DNA from: Neoechinorhynchus agilis
Lineage: Eukaryota > Acanthocephala
DNA: 64,000 bases
Direction: 5' to 3'
NCBI GenBank assembly: GCA_051530055.1
Contig: CM121341.1
Span: 7,006,001 to 7,070,000, forward strand
Shown here: positions 1 through 10,870 of the stretch, piece after piece
Numbering within the stretch: the stretch's first letter is position 1
Layout: every line of letters starts with the position of its first letter
Notes under the pieces: generated by a model
The model's input: only the letters and a program-made list of their open reading frames with translations
What the model was told of the DNA's origin: nothing
Database searches by the model: none
Translations under genes and position numbers: made by a program

Positions 1-774
1 ATTGTAAACGCTTAGTGCAATATCTTTAGAAATGCTCGATTGAAGGTGAGCGTCAATGGCATCCATGAACAAAAAAAGGCATTGATCGACGATATCTTTT
101 CTTATTACAACTTTCTTTAATGCATTCCATAATATCTGAGACCTTTTCCTTTTGTCCAGAAATTCCAACCTAAGCTTCTTCTCCTCCATCAAATGGACGT
201 CGTATTGATCGACGAATTTTCCCTGTAAAAAAATGCGGATATCTCCCCGCTTTTGCTCCATTTTCTCCTTTAAAATCTCCAATTCTTCTTTTTCCTGTTT
301 TGATTTCGCCATATTTCTTCGATCTTCAATGAAATCCGAAGTAAGTTGATTAATTATTTTCTCGCTAATCAGATGATTACAAGTCAAATTACTTTTGAGC
401 AAAGCGTCGGCGCGATCGTCCGTAATCGCCGTGTACTTAAGAATCTCCAATATCTGTTTAAGGCACTCCACTGCAAAAACTTTCGACATTCTGAACATAA
501 TCAGAACAGCGTTGGCGACAACTGAATCGTTACATTGCAAAATATCGTCTATTACAGATTTGACAACCGACTGTGAGTCCCCATCATATCGTTGCTGCTT
601 AGGAAAATCAAACGGGTTCATGCGGTTCAAAGACAAATGAGCAAGGATTTGTATAATAATCGAAGAAAGATCAATGTTTAATCCGTCTGTTTGTTGTCGA
701 TATTTCGATAAAAGCAAGCGCAAATAGTCCATTAGACGACACACTCCTGTGCGATTGCAACATCCAACTTTCAT
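1..774 (-). CDS. Unknown helical, charged protein, N-terminal 258 residues, runs off the left edge
   Basis: An open frame runs from the ATG at 774 to the left edge without a stop, so the C-terminus lies outside the window. I do not recognise the family. The first 130 residues are leucine- and isoleucine-rich and look like alpha-helical repeats. Residues of about 150-215 are highly charged (many K, E and R), suggesting a coiled coil or extended helix. The start was chosen because a good splice acceptor (TTTCTTCAG, AG at 785-784) lies nine nucleotides upstream of the ATG and the frame is closed by a stop further upstream. That arrangement fits trans-splicing of a leader onto the first exon, although an upstream cis exon is also possible. 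The gene lies about 400 bp downstream of the next gene on the same strand. The frame is surely coding by length; the function is open. Confidence 0.7.
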   Translation of the reverse strand, partial: MKVGCCNRTGVCRLMDYLRLLLSKYRQQTDGLNIDLSSIIIQILAHLSLNRMNPFDFPKQQRYDGDSQSVVKSVIDDILQCNDSVVANAVLIMFRMSKVFAVECLKQILEILKYTAITDDRADALLKSNLTCNHLISEKIINQLTSDFIEDRRNMAKSKQEKEELEILKEKMEQKRGDIRIFLQGKFVDQYDVHLMEEKKLRLEFLDKRKRSQILWNALKKVVIRKDIVDQCLFLFMDAIDAHLQSSISKDIALSVYN

Positions 775-1173
775 TTTGTTTGCCTGAAGAAATTTTAATG
801 AAGAAATTGTGGCTAATCGATTTAAAAAGAAATGGAGCCGAACTTAACGTAGTTGACAATTCGTTATGATTTCAAATTTATAAATTAAATGTTAAGTGTT
901 ATTCTATTTTAAATTGAAACAAAAGCGCAACAAATCAAATAATTAATCCTCGAACTTCGAGTTTGGCGATCCCGAGCAATCGAACTTAAACCCTTAATGT
1001 GTAAAACTCATTTTTAGATGACTGAGGAAGAGACCTCCTCGCGAAACATTTCCCCTATAAATCAAATATAGTTTATGACCAAGTGTATTTTCACCAAAAT
1101 TATACAAAATGAATTCGCTTTTCTAGACTTAAATGTGATAAAATGAGAAATTACGAGAATAAAAATAAACAAT
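775..1173. other. Intergenic spacer between two same-strand genes
   Basis: No open frame of note is seen. The only recognisable signal is the acceptor-like TTTCTTCAG at 784-792 on the minus strand in front of the downstream gene. At about 400 bp the gap is wider than a typical nematode operon spacer, so an operon is possible but not supported. Confidence 0.5.
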
Positions 1174-2451
1174 CTATAGGCACAATTCCTTCTCGACGGT
1201 TTCAAGTAACGACCGGAATAAAATCAAAAGCTGATCATCGTTCAACGTAAATTCACATTCTTTTTTCATCCAATCCAAAAGTTCAAGACTAGCACCATGA
1301 GTAATGGAGCATCCAGCAAGTTTAAGAGTGAATTCAGTTTTATTTGAGTTCAAGAGACTGATAGCACCACAGGCGAACGAAGTAGACCTTTCAGTTGCTA
1401 AAGTAGTCGAGTTTACATGTTCCTTGAGAGCATAAATCGTTTTCTTATCATCCGGAAATAGGCACAAATACCAAATCAGATAATCCGGAGATTGATTGGA
1501 TCTAGAATGATCTCTTACATTGAAACCATGTCGTTGTTTTAAATAAAACAGAATTTGTAGGGCTTTTGGTGAGTCCAAGTTCTTTAAAAGTTTTTCTATC
1601 TTATCCATACTCGATGAGAAAATATGACGATGAGCTACAAGATCGTCAATCAGAGTCTTTTTAATCAAATCAACACCTCTTGAATCGAGTAGATTATCTA
1701 GAGATTTACAAAGAAAATCGTACTGACCAGGACGAGCTCTTCTAATAAGAAATTTAAGAAGATGAGCTTTTTGATCATTTCTTAACGATGAATTCGGTCC
1801 AATGGTCACTAGAACATGTTCATCAAGTGTTTCGGCGTATATTAAACTGAGACAGTCGGCAACGGAATCACAAAGTTCACTTTCATTTTCGTATAAATCA
1901 ATCAGAGTATCCACGATAGATTTGAGTTTTTCAGCTAATCCGTTTTGAAGAATAAAATGAACGTATCGAAGTGCTACTTCTGTGTTTTTGAGCAAAAACC
2001 GACGTATATCAGATAGAAGATCGGGAGATATATCAGCGAGTGCTACTAATTCTCGGAATTCGTTCATATTCCGGTCTGTAAAGTGACTAGAGGAAATTGA
2101 AGATTTTATCCATTTCTGAACTGTAGAATTACATAGAACATCCAGTTTTTGAGCACCAGCAATTTTTAGAGCATTTAAGAATATTAAATTATCTTCGTTC
2201 CCGTCGAAATTGGAACAGTTTATAATCTTGTTCTCCAGTCTACACAACACTTTAAGACTTCCTTTCATCAACTTACGAGCATTCTTTGGACGATGATTGA
2301 ACAAACAGCAAATTAGCCATTCTGCCCTTTCCAACGATTCGGCACTTTGATTAAAAGACAACAAAGCAGTTTTACATGATTTGTAATCACAAATCAATGA
2401 TCGATTTGGGCGAACCCTATCACCATCATTTTTTAACACATTCGGAGCCAT
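1174..2451 (-). CDS. Unknown 425-residue helical-repeat-like protein, single exon
   Basis: One uninterrupted frame of 425 codons starts at an ATG (MAPNVLK) preceded by an AT-rich leader. I do not recognise the family. The composition is leucine-rich with regularly spaced hydrophobic and charged residues, and there are no signal peptide or obvious membrane segments, which is typical of ARM/HEAT-like solenoid proteins of the nucleus or cytosol. Residues near 15-60 contain several cysteines but no clear zinc-binding spacing. It is transcribed in the same direction as the gene at the left edge. The length of the frame and its protein-like composition make it a real gene. A role in a large nuclear complex would fit the solenoid character but is only a guess. 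Confidence 0.75.
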   Translation of the reverse strand: MAPNVLKNDGDRVRPNRSLICDYKSCKTALLSFNQSAESLERAEWLICCLFNHRPKNARKLMKGSLKVLCRLENKIINCSNFDGNEDNLIFLNALKIAGAQKLDVLCNSTVQKWIKSSISSSHFTDRNMNEFRELVALADISPDLLSDIRRFLLKNTEVALRYVHFILQNGLAEKLKSIVDTLIDLYENESELCDSVADCLSLIYAETLDEHVLVTIGPNSSLRNDQKAHLLKFLIRRARPGQYDFLCKSLDNLLDSRGVDLIKKTLIDDLVAHRHIFSSSMDKIEKLLKNLDSPKALQILFYLKQRHGFNVRDHSRSNQSPDYLIWYLCLFPDDKKTIYALKEHVNSTTLATERSTSFACGAISLLNSNKTEFTLKLAGCSITHGASLELLDWMKKECEFTLNDDQLLILFRSLLETVEKELCL

Positions 2452-2714
2452 TTTTTTAAGATAATTGGAAATTTATTTACGTTTTTGAGAATCTCAACGA
2501 TGAGAAAGAAATGAATACCTTCACGTAAAACCTCGTAAGTTGATCAATTTTATCTTAAACTTGATTAAATTTGTTTGAGAGGTCATCGATCGGTACATAA
2601 CGCCCTGATCATCGTACGGTTTCGAAATGTTCTTAATAAAACGTTCTTTACTGGACGAAAACAACAAACTTTATTTATCAAGTAGAAAAACACAGTCAAT
2701 AATTAATAATCATC

Positions 2715-5700
2715 GTCCATTATTCTTCAAATGACACAAAAAGCCTAATAAAAAGATGATCAGGCAAAAGGAATAAGACTGAGAGAGTCCTAAAAGGCCA
2801 TTTTCTATTCGGGCATCAAAATCAAACAAAATCCATTCAATCATCATCAGTTATTCTTCAAATGACACAGTAAGCCTAATAAAAAGATGATCAGGCAAAA
2901 GGAATAAGACTGAGAGAGTCTTAAAAGGCCATTTTCTATTCGGGCATCAAAATCAAACAAAATCCACTCAATCATCATCAGTTATTCTTCAAATGACACA
3001 AAAAACCTTGTAAAAAGTTGATCAGGCAAAAGGAATAAGACGAGAGAGTCTTAAAAGGCCATTTTCTATTCGGGCATCGAAATCAAACAAAATCCATTCA
3101 ATCATCATCAGTTATTCTTCAAAGGACACAGTAAACCTAATAAAAAGATGATCAGGCAAAAGGAATAAGACTGAGAGAGTCTTAAAAGGCCATTTTCTAT
3201 TCGGGCATCAAAATCAAACAAAATCCATTCAATCATCGTCAATTATTCTTCAAATGACACAAAAAGCCTTGTAGAAAGTTGATCAGGCAAAAGGAATAAG
3301 ACAGAGAGTCTTAAAAGGCCATTTTCTATCCGGGCATAAAAATCAAACAAAATCCATTCAATCATCCAGAGTTATTCTTCAAAGGACACAAAAAGCCTTG
3401 TAAAAAGTTGATCAGGCAAAAAGAATAAGACAGAGAGAGTCTTAAAAGGCCATTTTCTATTCGGGCATCAAAATCAAACAAAATCCATTCAATCATCCTC
3501 AGTTATTCTTCAAAGGACACAAAAAGCCTTGTAAAAAGATGATCAGGCAAAAGGAATAAGACTGAGAGAGTCTTAAAAGGCCATTTTCTATTCGGGCATC
3601 AAAATCAAACAAAATCCATTCAATCATCGTCAATTATTCTTCAAATGACACAAAAAGCCTTGTAAAAAGTTCATCAGGCAAAAGGAATAAGACTGAGAGA
3701 GTCTTAAAAGGCCATTTTCTATTCGGGCGTCGAAACCAAACAAAATCCACTCAATCATCATCAGTTATTCTTCAAATGACACAGTAAGCCTAATAAAAAG
3801 ATGATCAGGCAAAAGGAATAAGACTGAGAGAGTCTTAAAAGGCCATTTTCTATTCGGGCATCAAAATCAAACAAAATCCATCAATCATCTCAGTTATTCT
3901 TCAAATGACACAAAGCCTAGTAAAAAGATGATCAGGCAAAAGGAATAAGACTGAGAGAGTCTTAAAAGGCCATTTTCTATTCGGGCGTCGAAACCAAACA
4001 AAATCCACTCAATCATCATCAGTTATTCTTCAAATGACACAAAAAGCCTAGTAAAAAGATGATCAGGCAAAAGGAATAAGACTGAGAGAGTCTTAAAAGG
4101 CCATTTTCTATTCGGGCATCAAAATCAAACAAAATCCATTCAATCATCGTCAGTTATTCTTCAAATGACACAAAAGCCTTGTAAAAAGTTGATCAGGCAA
4201 AAGGAATAAGACTGAGAGAGTCTTAAAAGGCCATTTTCTATTCGGGCATCAAAATCAAACAAAATCCATTCAATCATCATCAGTTATTCTTCAAATGACA
4301 CAAAAAGCCTAGTAAAAAGATGATCAGGCAAAAGGAATAAGACTGAGAGAGTCTTAAAAGGCCATTTTCTATTCGGGCATCAAAATCAAACAAAATCCAT
4401 TCAATCATCGTCAATTATTCTTCAAATGACACAAAAAGCCTTGTAAAAAGTTGATCAGGCAAAAGGAATAAGACTGAGAGAGTCTTAAAAGGCCATTTTC
4501 TATCCGGGCATAAAAATCAAACAAAATCCATTCAATCATCCAGAGTTATTCTTCAAAGGACACAAAAAGCCTTGTAAAAAGTTGATCAGGCAAAAAGAAT
4601 AAGACAGAGAGAGTCTTAAAAGGCCATTTTCTATTCGGGCATCAAAATCAAACAAAATCCATTCAATCATCGTCAATTATTCTTCAAATGACACAAAAAG
4701 CCTAGTAAAAAGATGATCAGACAAAAGGAATAAGACCGAGAGAGTCTTAAAAGGCCATTTTCTATTCGGGCATCAAAATCAAACAAAATCCATTCAATCA
4801 TCGTCAATTATTCTTCAAATGACACAAAAGGCCTTGTAAAAAGTTCATCAGGCAAAAGGAATAAGACTGAGAGAGTCTTAAAAGGCCATTTTCTATTCGG
4901 GCGTCGAAACCAAACAAAATCCACTCAATCATCATCAGTTATTCTTCAAATGACACAGTAAACCTAATAAAAAGATGATCAGGCAAAAGGAATAAGACTG
5001 AGAGAGTCTTAAAAGGCCATTTTCTATTTGGGCGTCGAAACCAAATAAAATCCACTCAATCATCATCAGTTATTCTTCAAATGACACAAAAAGCCTTGTA
5101 ATAAGTTGATCAGGCAAAAGGAATAAGACTGAGAGAGTCTTAAAGGGCCATTTTCTATCCGGGCATCAAAATCAAACAAAATCCATTCAATCATCGTCAA
5201 TTATTCTTCAAATGACACAAAAAGCCTAGTAAAAAGATGATCAGGCAAAAGGAATAAGACTGAGAGAGTCTTAAAGGGCCATTTTCTATCCGGGCATCAA
5301 AATCAAACAAAATCCATCCAATCATCGTCAATTATTCTTCAAATGACACAAAAAGCCTAGTAAAAAGATGATCAGGCAAAAAGAATAAGACTGAGAGAGT
5401 CTTAAAAGGCCATTTTCTATTCGGGCATCAAAATCAAACAAAATCCATTCAGTCATCGTCAATTATTCTTCAAATGACACAAAAAGCCTAGTAAAAAGAT
5501 GATCAGGCAAAAGGAATAAGACTGAGAGAGTCTTAAAAGGCCATTTTCTATTCGGGCATCAAAATCAAACAAGATCCATTCAATCATCCAGAGTTATTCT
5601 TCAAAGGACACAAAAAGCCTTGTAAAAAGCTGATCAGGCAAAATGAATAAGACTGAGAGAGTCCTAAAAGGCCATTTTCTATTCGGGCATCAAAACCAAA

Positions 5701-7200
5701 CAAAATCCATTCAATCATCGTCAATTATTCTTCAAATGACACAAAAAGCCTTGTAATAAGTTGATCAGGCAAAAGGAATAAGACTGAGAGAGTCTTAAAG
5801 GGCCATTTTCTATCCGGGCATCAAAATCAAACAAAATCCATTCAATCATCGTCAATTATTCTTCAAATGACACAAAAAGCCTAGTAAAAAGATGATCAGA
5901 CAAAAGGAATAAGACAGAGAGTCTTAAAAGGCCATTTTCTATTCGGGCATCAAAATCAAACAAAATCCATTCAATCATCGTCAATTATTCTTCAAATGAC
6001 ACAAAAGGCCTTGTAAAAAGTTGATCAGGCAAAAAGAATAAGACAGAGAGAGTCTTAAAAGGCCATTTTCTATTCGGGCATCAAAATCAAACAAAATCCA
6101 TTCAGTCATCGTCAATTATTCTTCAAATGACACAAAAAGCCTAGTAAAAAGATGATCAGGCAAAAGGAATAAGACTGAGGGAGTCTTAAAAGGCCATTTT
6201 CTATTCGGCATCAAAATCAAACAAAATCCATTTAATCATCGTCAATTATTCTTGAAATGACACAAAAAGCCTTGTAAAAAGTTGATCGGGCAAAAAGAAT
6301 AAGACAGAGAGTCTTAAAAGGCCATTTTCTATTCGGGCATCAAAATCAAACAAAATCCATTCAATCATCCAGAGTTATTCTTCAAAGGACACAAAAAGCC
6401 TTGTAAAAAGCTTATCAGGCAAAAGGAATAAGACTGAGAGAGTCCTAAAAGGCCATTTTCTATTCGGGCGTCGAAATCAAACAAAATCCATTCAATCATC
6501 GTCAATTTTTCTTCAAATGACACAAAAAGCCTAGTAAAATGTTGACCAGGCAAAAGGAATAAGACTGAGAGAGTCTTAAAGGGCCATTTTCTATCCGGGC
6601 ATCAAAATCAAACAAAATCCACTCAATCATCGTCAATTATTCTTAAAAGGATACAAAAAGCCTAGTAAAAAGTTCATCAGGCAAAAGGAATAAGACTGAG
6701 GGGAGTCTTGAAAGGCCATTTTCTATTCGGGCATCGAAATCAAACAAACTCCATTCAATCATCGTCAATTATTCTTCAAATGACACAGTAAACCTAATAA
6801 AAAGATGATCAGGCAAAAGGAATAAGACTGAGAGTCTTAAAGGCCATTTTCTATTCGGGCGTCGAAACCAAACCAAATCCATTCAATCATCCAGAGTTAT
6901 TCTTCAAATGACACAATGAGCCTTATAAAAAAGATGATCAGGCAAAAGGAATAAGACTGAGGGGAGTCTTAAAAGGCCATTTTCTATTCGGGCGTCGAAA
7001 TCAAACAAAATCCATTGAATCATCGTCAATTATTCTTCAAATTACACAAAAAGCCTTGTAAAAAGCTGATCAGGCAAAAGTAATAAGACTGAGAGTCTTA
7101 AAAGGCCATTTTCTATTCATGCATCGAAACCAAACAAAATCCATTCAATCATCGTCAGTTATTCTTCAAAGGACACAAAAAGCCTAGTAAAAAGTTGATA
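2715..7200. repeat. 131-bp satellite, about 34 tandem copies
   Basis: The unit recurs every 130-131 bp from about 2715 to 7200 with a few percent divergence and small indels. Fixed points are TATTCTTCAAATGACACA and GGCCATTTTCTATTCGGGC. Each unit carries a short inverted repeat, AAGACT-gagag-AGTCTT, that could form a small hairpin. Variants recur in patches (for example AAAGCCTAGT versus AAAGCCTTGT, and GGCATCAAAATC versus GGCGTCGAAACC), as expected from local unequal exchange. Short open frames inside are chance products. Confidence 0.95.
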
Positions 7201-7463
7201 ATAATCGTCAGTTGGGTACTCTGGTGCCAGTTAACAATTAACACTAAGAAAATTTTTTTAAAGGGTTTACAAATACTACACCGCATGACTGGAAAATAAA
7301 TATTAATTATGTGGATTCTTTAAAAACCACCACCGAAGGTGGGTATCGATTTTTTATGATAAACCAAGTCATGGCACGTTACCATTTGGCAGAAATGTCG
7401 CTATACGTGCTTCCCTATCGTCTCAATTCCAAAAATCAAGCACGAACTACTCGCACATAAACG

Positions 7464-7877
7464 ATGATAGCTGTCTTCATTATCCTTTCCATCGCTGCTG
7501 ATCATGCCGTCTCAATTCACTACGAATCGATTGGAGTGGTAAGAGGAAAAATCATTGGAAGCGGGATATTGCCGAAAGATGCAGTTGTGGAACTTCGATT
7601 AGACGATATTTCAAGATTAGAAAACGGGCCTGAAACGATTGCTCACGAAACTATTTACGGTCCACCGAGATTCCCGTTCACGTTTGATCTTGCATACGAA
7701 ACAGAATCGATCAATGAAAACAATCGATATGCTGTAGGTGTACGAATTATGGATCCAAAAATAAATAACAAATTAATCTACGTGAATCATGTACAGGTTC
7801 GGACATTATCAAGTGGAAAACTTGATTCCAATTTGCTAATACCACTTATTAAGCTTGATCCTCGAAATATCGATTAG
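7464..7877 (+). CDS. Secreted YscW/YbaY-like domain protein, 137 residues
   Basis: A single-exon frame of 137 codons. Residues 1-17 form a hydrophobic signal peptide ending near AVS. The rest matches my memory of the YscW/YbaY family (type III secretion lipoprotein chaperone-like, PF09619): an opening G-x-I stretch (residues 26-33), LPKDAVVELRLDDISR at about 36-51, a proline-aromatic block PPRFPFTFDLAY at about 67-78, and NNRYAVGVRIMD at about 85-96. In bacteria these are small beta-sandwich lipoproteins of unclear function. Here there is no lipobox cysteine after the signal, so the product is probably secreted rather than lipidated. A polyadenylation signal AATAAA follows 80 nt after the stop. 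The domain match is from memory and was not searched; the coding call is strong. Confidence 0.8.
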   Translation: MIAVFIILSIAADHAVSIHYESIGVVRGKIIGSGILPKDAVVELRLDDISRLENGPETIAHETIYGPPRFPFTFDLAYETESINENNRYAVGVRIMDPKINNKLIYVNHVQVRTLSSGKLDSNLLIPLIKLDPRNID

Positions 7878-7957
7878 ATCTAGCCTTGATTAAACTGCAT
7901 TTCCTCAAAATTGAATGTTGGTTTGTGGTTCACAACAAACAAATTGCACATTTCCGC

Positions 7958-7963
7958 AATAAA
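7958..7963 (+). terminator. Polyadenylation signal of the YscW-like gene
   Basis: An AATAAA hexamer 80 nt after the stop codon at 7877, in the expected orientation and distance for the end of this single-exon gene. Confidence 0.55.
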
Positions 7964-7979
7964 AAGTTTTGGAAAAATA

Positions 7980-8420
7980 GGATTTTATTCACGCGTTCCA
8001 CAGATTTGCAAAACGAACTCCTATTGACCGAACAAAGTTTATAACCAAATTCTACAATAGAAAATATAATTTGCTGAAATCAATAATCTTCAGCATGTCT
8101 TCTATTTGCCTACATTTTTACCTGACAAAAACGGCTTCAAATCCATAAAGCGGCAAAAGCATCTTATGATGATTTGACGGAGGCAAAGAACAAACAAAAC
8201 TCGGGAAATAAATAGGAAAAACGGAGATACAAAGCGATTCACGTAAACAATGTTAAAGACCAGTGAACAACAACTAAGCGAACAACAAAAACACCGCAAC
8301 AACACACAAACAAACAATGCAAACAGAACACAATAGGAAAAATAATGCGAACGGAGAAGTGAACAAACAAGTAAAACGGAAGAAAACATACAAAACAGGC
8401 AAGCATTTTCGCAAATGACA
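7980..8420. other. Intergenic, AT-rich with an ACAA-rich patch
   Basis: Nothing gene-like is supported. The 8240-8400 stretch is rich in ACAAACAA and AACACAA runs, and the long leucine/cysteine/phenylalanine frames on the minus strand are artefacts of that composition. Confidence 0.5.
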
Positions 8421-9530
8421 ACAACCAATTTTAAAATTGAGCCTAGCCGTCCTCAATTGTCGCCCGAATGTTGCTGATCGCTTCAGATCTCTCAGAAGTT
8501 GAAGAGCCTCGCTAACAAGAGATCCGTAGGTCTCAACCCCAAAAGGCACAAACTCATGGACTAAATCTAGGTATTTCGTCGTTTTCCGTCCTTCCGAAGC
8601 GCTCACTGCACCTCCACCTTGAACCGGCCAGAACTTGAGATTGCTGGCCTCGAGTTTATCGACACAGTGGCGTCCCAGAGGAGGAATTTACACTCCGGAA
8701 ATGCGGTCACCCCATCAGGTCTACGCCCGTCGTCCTTACAGAGGTTTACAGGTTCCAAAATAAGTGCCCGGCTCAGCACCATGTTAATTTCGGAATGTCT
8801 TGCGAATCTGCCGGCTGATTTTCTACAGATGAGACCACGACGTCCCGATGAATCCATATTTGTACCGCAGCGGCAACGGTGGGGATGACACATCGGTTGT
8901 CCTCGTCTCATTGAAACCCGGACCCGTACTGCCTCGTCGGCGAGTACCCTCGGATGCCAGCGGGACCGTGGATTCTCCAGTGGAGACTGCCAACAACCTG
9001 GCACGGACAACGTCGTCGCTTGAGTCTGATAAGAGAGAGCTTTGAACTCTTGCGACGAGAGGTCCACACTGATTGTTTTTGGCGACCGGAGTTGGTCAGT
9101 GTACACCACTCACTGATTCCCTCTTCAAAATGCCTATCAATACGATAAGTAGATTTCAAAATGCGCTGAACTGCGCTTCCCACATAGGAGCCTAAAAATG
9201 CGGGCAGGGATATGTCCGCTGTTTTCCGGATACCCAACCTGCCAGAAGATACAGGCAAGGATGCTTGTCGCCATGCCTCTTCTGACAGCTGGACATTTAA
9301 AACTTGCTCGAGACAATCCTTCAATCTATCATCTCGCTTGCCAAGTTGAACCTTGTGCTTGAAAAACGGCGCAGTGTGTAGAGCACAAAGAACTTGGGGA
9401 TGAAGAGGGTATTCTTTATCAAGAACAGAGCCTCGTGTGATCCAAGCTCACAGAACCTATCGCAAAGCACCGATAATTTCTTTAGAAGGCTGTTAATTTC
9501 GTTTTCTACATTCCCACCAGAACTGTTCAA
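8420..9530 (-). mobile_element. Degenerate 3' part of a non-LTR-type retroelement (copy A)
   Basis: Minus-strand translation in more than one frame shows a recognisable order. First comes the thumb-like region after a reverse transcriptase (LGSHEALFLIKNTLFIPK). Next is a block with RQASLPVSSGRLGIR and LPAFLGSYVGSAVQ. Then comes a Cys/His block (HRCRCGTNMDSSGRRGLICRKS, with RH shortly after), then RRPDG followed by LWDATV, and a tail containing FVPFGVETYGS. The C-x-C ... C ... H and RPDG/WDATV order resembles the zinc-knuckle plus PD-(D/E)XK-like endonuclease end of R2/R4-type elements. That assignment is inference. The copy is old and broken, and no 5' half is present. Confidence 0.65.
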
Positions 9531-9589
9531 AACAAGCGGGACGAAATATCCAGAATACGGTGTCGCTAATTTAACACACACTTCATAAC

Positions 9590-10560
9590 TCCACTTGCCT
9601 TTAGCTCGAAAATAAAGATTTTCTTTATCCTTACCATTCGGGCCAAGTGTCCACCGAAAAAACTTTTAAAGTAGTATTTCAAACAACTTTTATAAACGAA
9701 ATGACGATGTTGGAGAGGTTGAAGGTTTACGAACTGGGAATTCCATTCCTTAAGCGATGTCTCCGAAACAGCATTATTCCCTTGTTTACAAGGAACCGTA
9801 AAAACTGAGGATTACTTCGTTTTCAATGTCTCAAAAGCCATTTAAGAGAATTGAGGAATAGTTTAGATCAATAATTGCAGAGCTTTAGAACTTTTTAAAA
9901 CAAGCGGGACAAACTTTCCACACTTCGATGTGGCCAATTTAACACACAACCAAAAAACTTTTAAAGTAGTATTTCAAACTACTTTTATAAACGAAATGAC
10001 GATGTTGGAGAGGTTGAAGGTTTACGAACTGGGAATTCTATTCCTTAAGCGATGTCTCCGAAACAGCATTATTCCCTTGTTTACAAGGAATCGTAAAAAC
10101 TGAGGATTACTTCGTTTTCAATGTCTCAAAAGCCATTTAAGAGAATTGAGGGATAGTTTAGATCGATAATTGCAGAGCTTTAGAACTTTTTAAAACAAGC
10201 GGGACAAACTTTCCACACTTCGATGTGGCCAATTTAACACACAACCAAAAAACTTTTAAAGTAGTATTTTAAACTACTTTCATAGACGAAATACCAATGT
10301 TGGAGAGGTTGAAGGTTTACGAACTGGGAATTCTATTCCTTAAGCGATATCTCCGAAACAGCATTATTCCCTTGTTTACAAGGAACCGTAAAAATTGAGG
10401 ATTACTTCGTTTTCAATGTCTCAAAAGCCATTTAAGAGAATTGAGGGATAGTTTAGATCGATAATTGCAGAGCTTTAGAACTTTTTAAAACAAGCGGGAC
10501 AAACTTTCCACACTTCGATGTCGCTGTGTGTGTTTGGTTGCTTTAACACACACTTCGAGC
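9590..10560. repeat. 295-bp satellite, about 3 copies (locus 1)
   Basis: Units recur at exactly 295 bp, marked by GTTTACGAACTGGGAATTC at 9725, 10020 and 10315. The array abuts retroelement copy A, and its first part carries the longer unit variant with the GAAAATAAAGATTTTCTTT insert. The same family forms the larger array at 23.2-25.8 kb. The unit contains a 50-60 codon open stretch that is shared by all copies but is not kept in one frame from unit to unit. Confidence 0.9.
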
Positions 10561-10870
10561 TCGGAAATAAAGATTTCGCTTTATGATTACAAAAGCTCGC
10601 CTGAGTGTCAATTTACAAAATCATGATGAAGCGGCTTTAAACTCAAGTATTATTTCACAAGATCTTTTTTTCTGGATAGCGCTTGTGTACTTTTGAAGGG
10701 ATTTCATGAAAACCAAATACTATTTCCCACATCAGTCATTTATCTAATCGTCGAATTCTGCGCTTATCCCACCGCCCGGCTCCATTGAACTAAACATGAA
10801 TCGTATGTATACGCGCACACACATCCATCCAAACACGGCGACCAAAACATCGTCCCAAAAACGCAAACGA
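10560..10870. other. Likely 3' untranslated region and spacer of the MAST kinase
   Basis: No open frame is supported. It directly follows the kinase stop codon on the minus strand, so it probably holds its 3' untranslated region. Confidence 0.35.

Noticed and set aside
2715-7200. CRISPR-like regular spacing
   Set aside because: The whole 131-bp unit is conserved, with no unique spacers, and the context is eukaryotic; it is a satellite.
8102-8428. Cysteine/leucine/phenylalanine-rich frames on the minus strand
   Set aside because: Composition artefact of an ACAA-rich stretch; overlapping frames with no start context or family match.
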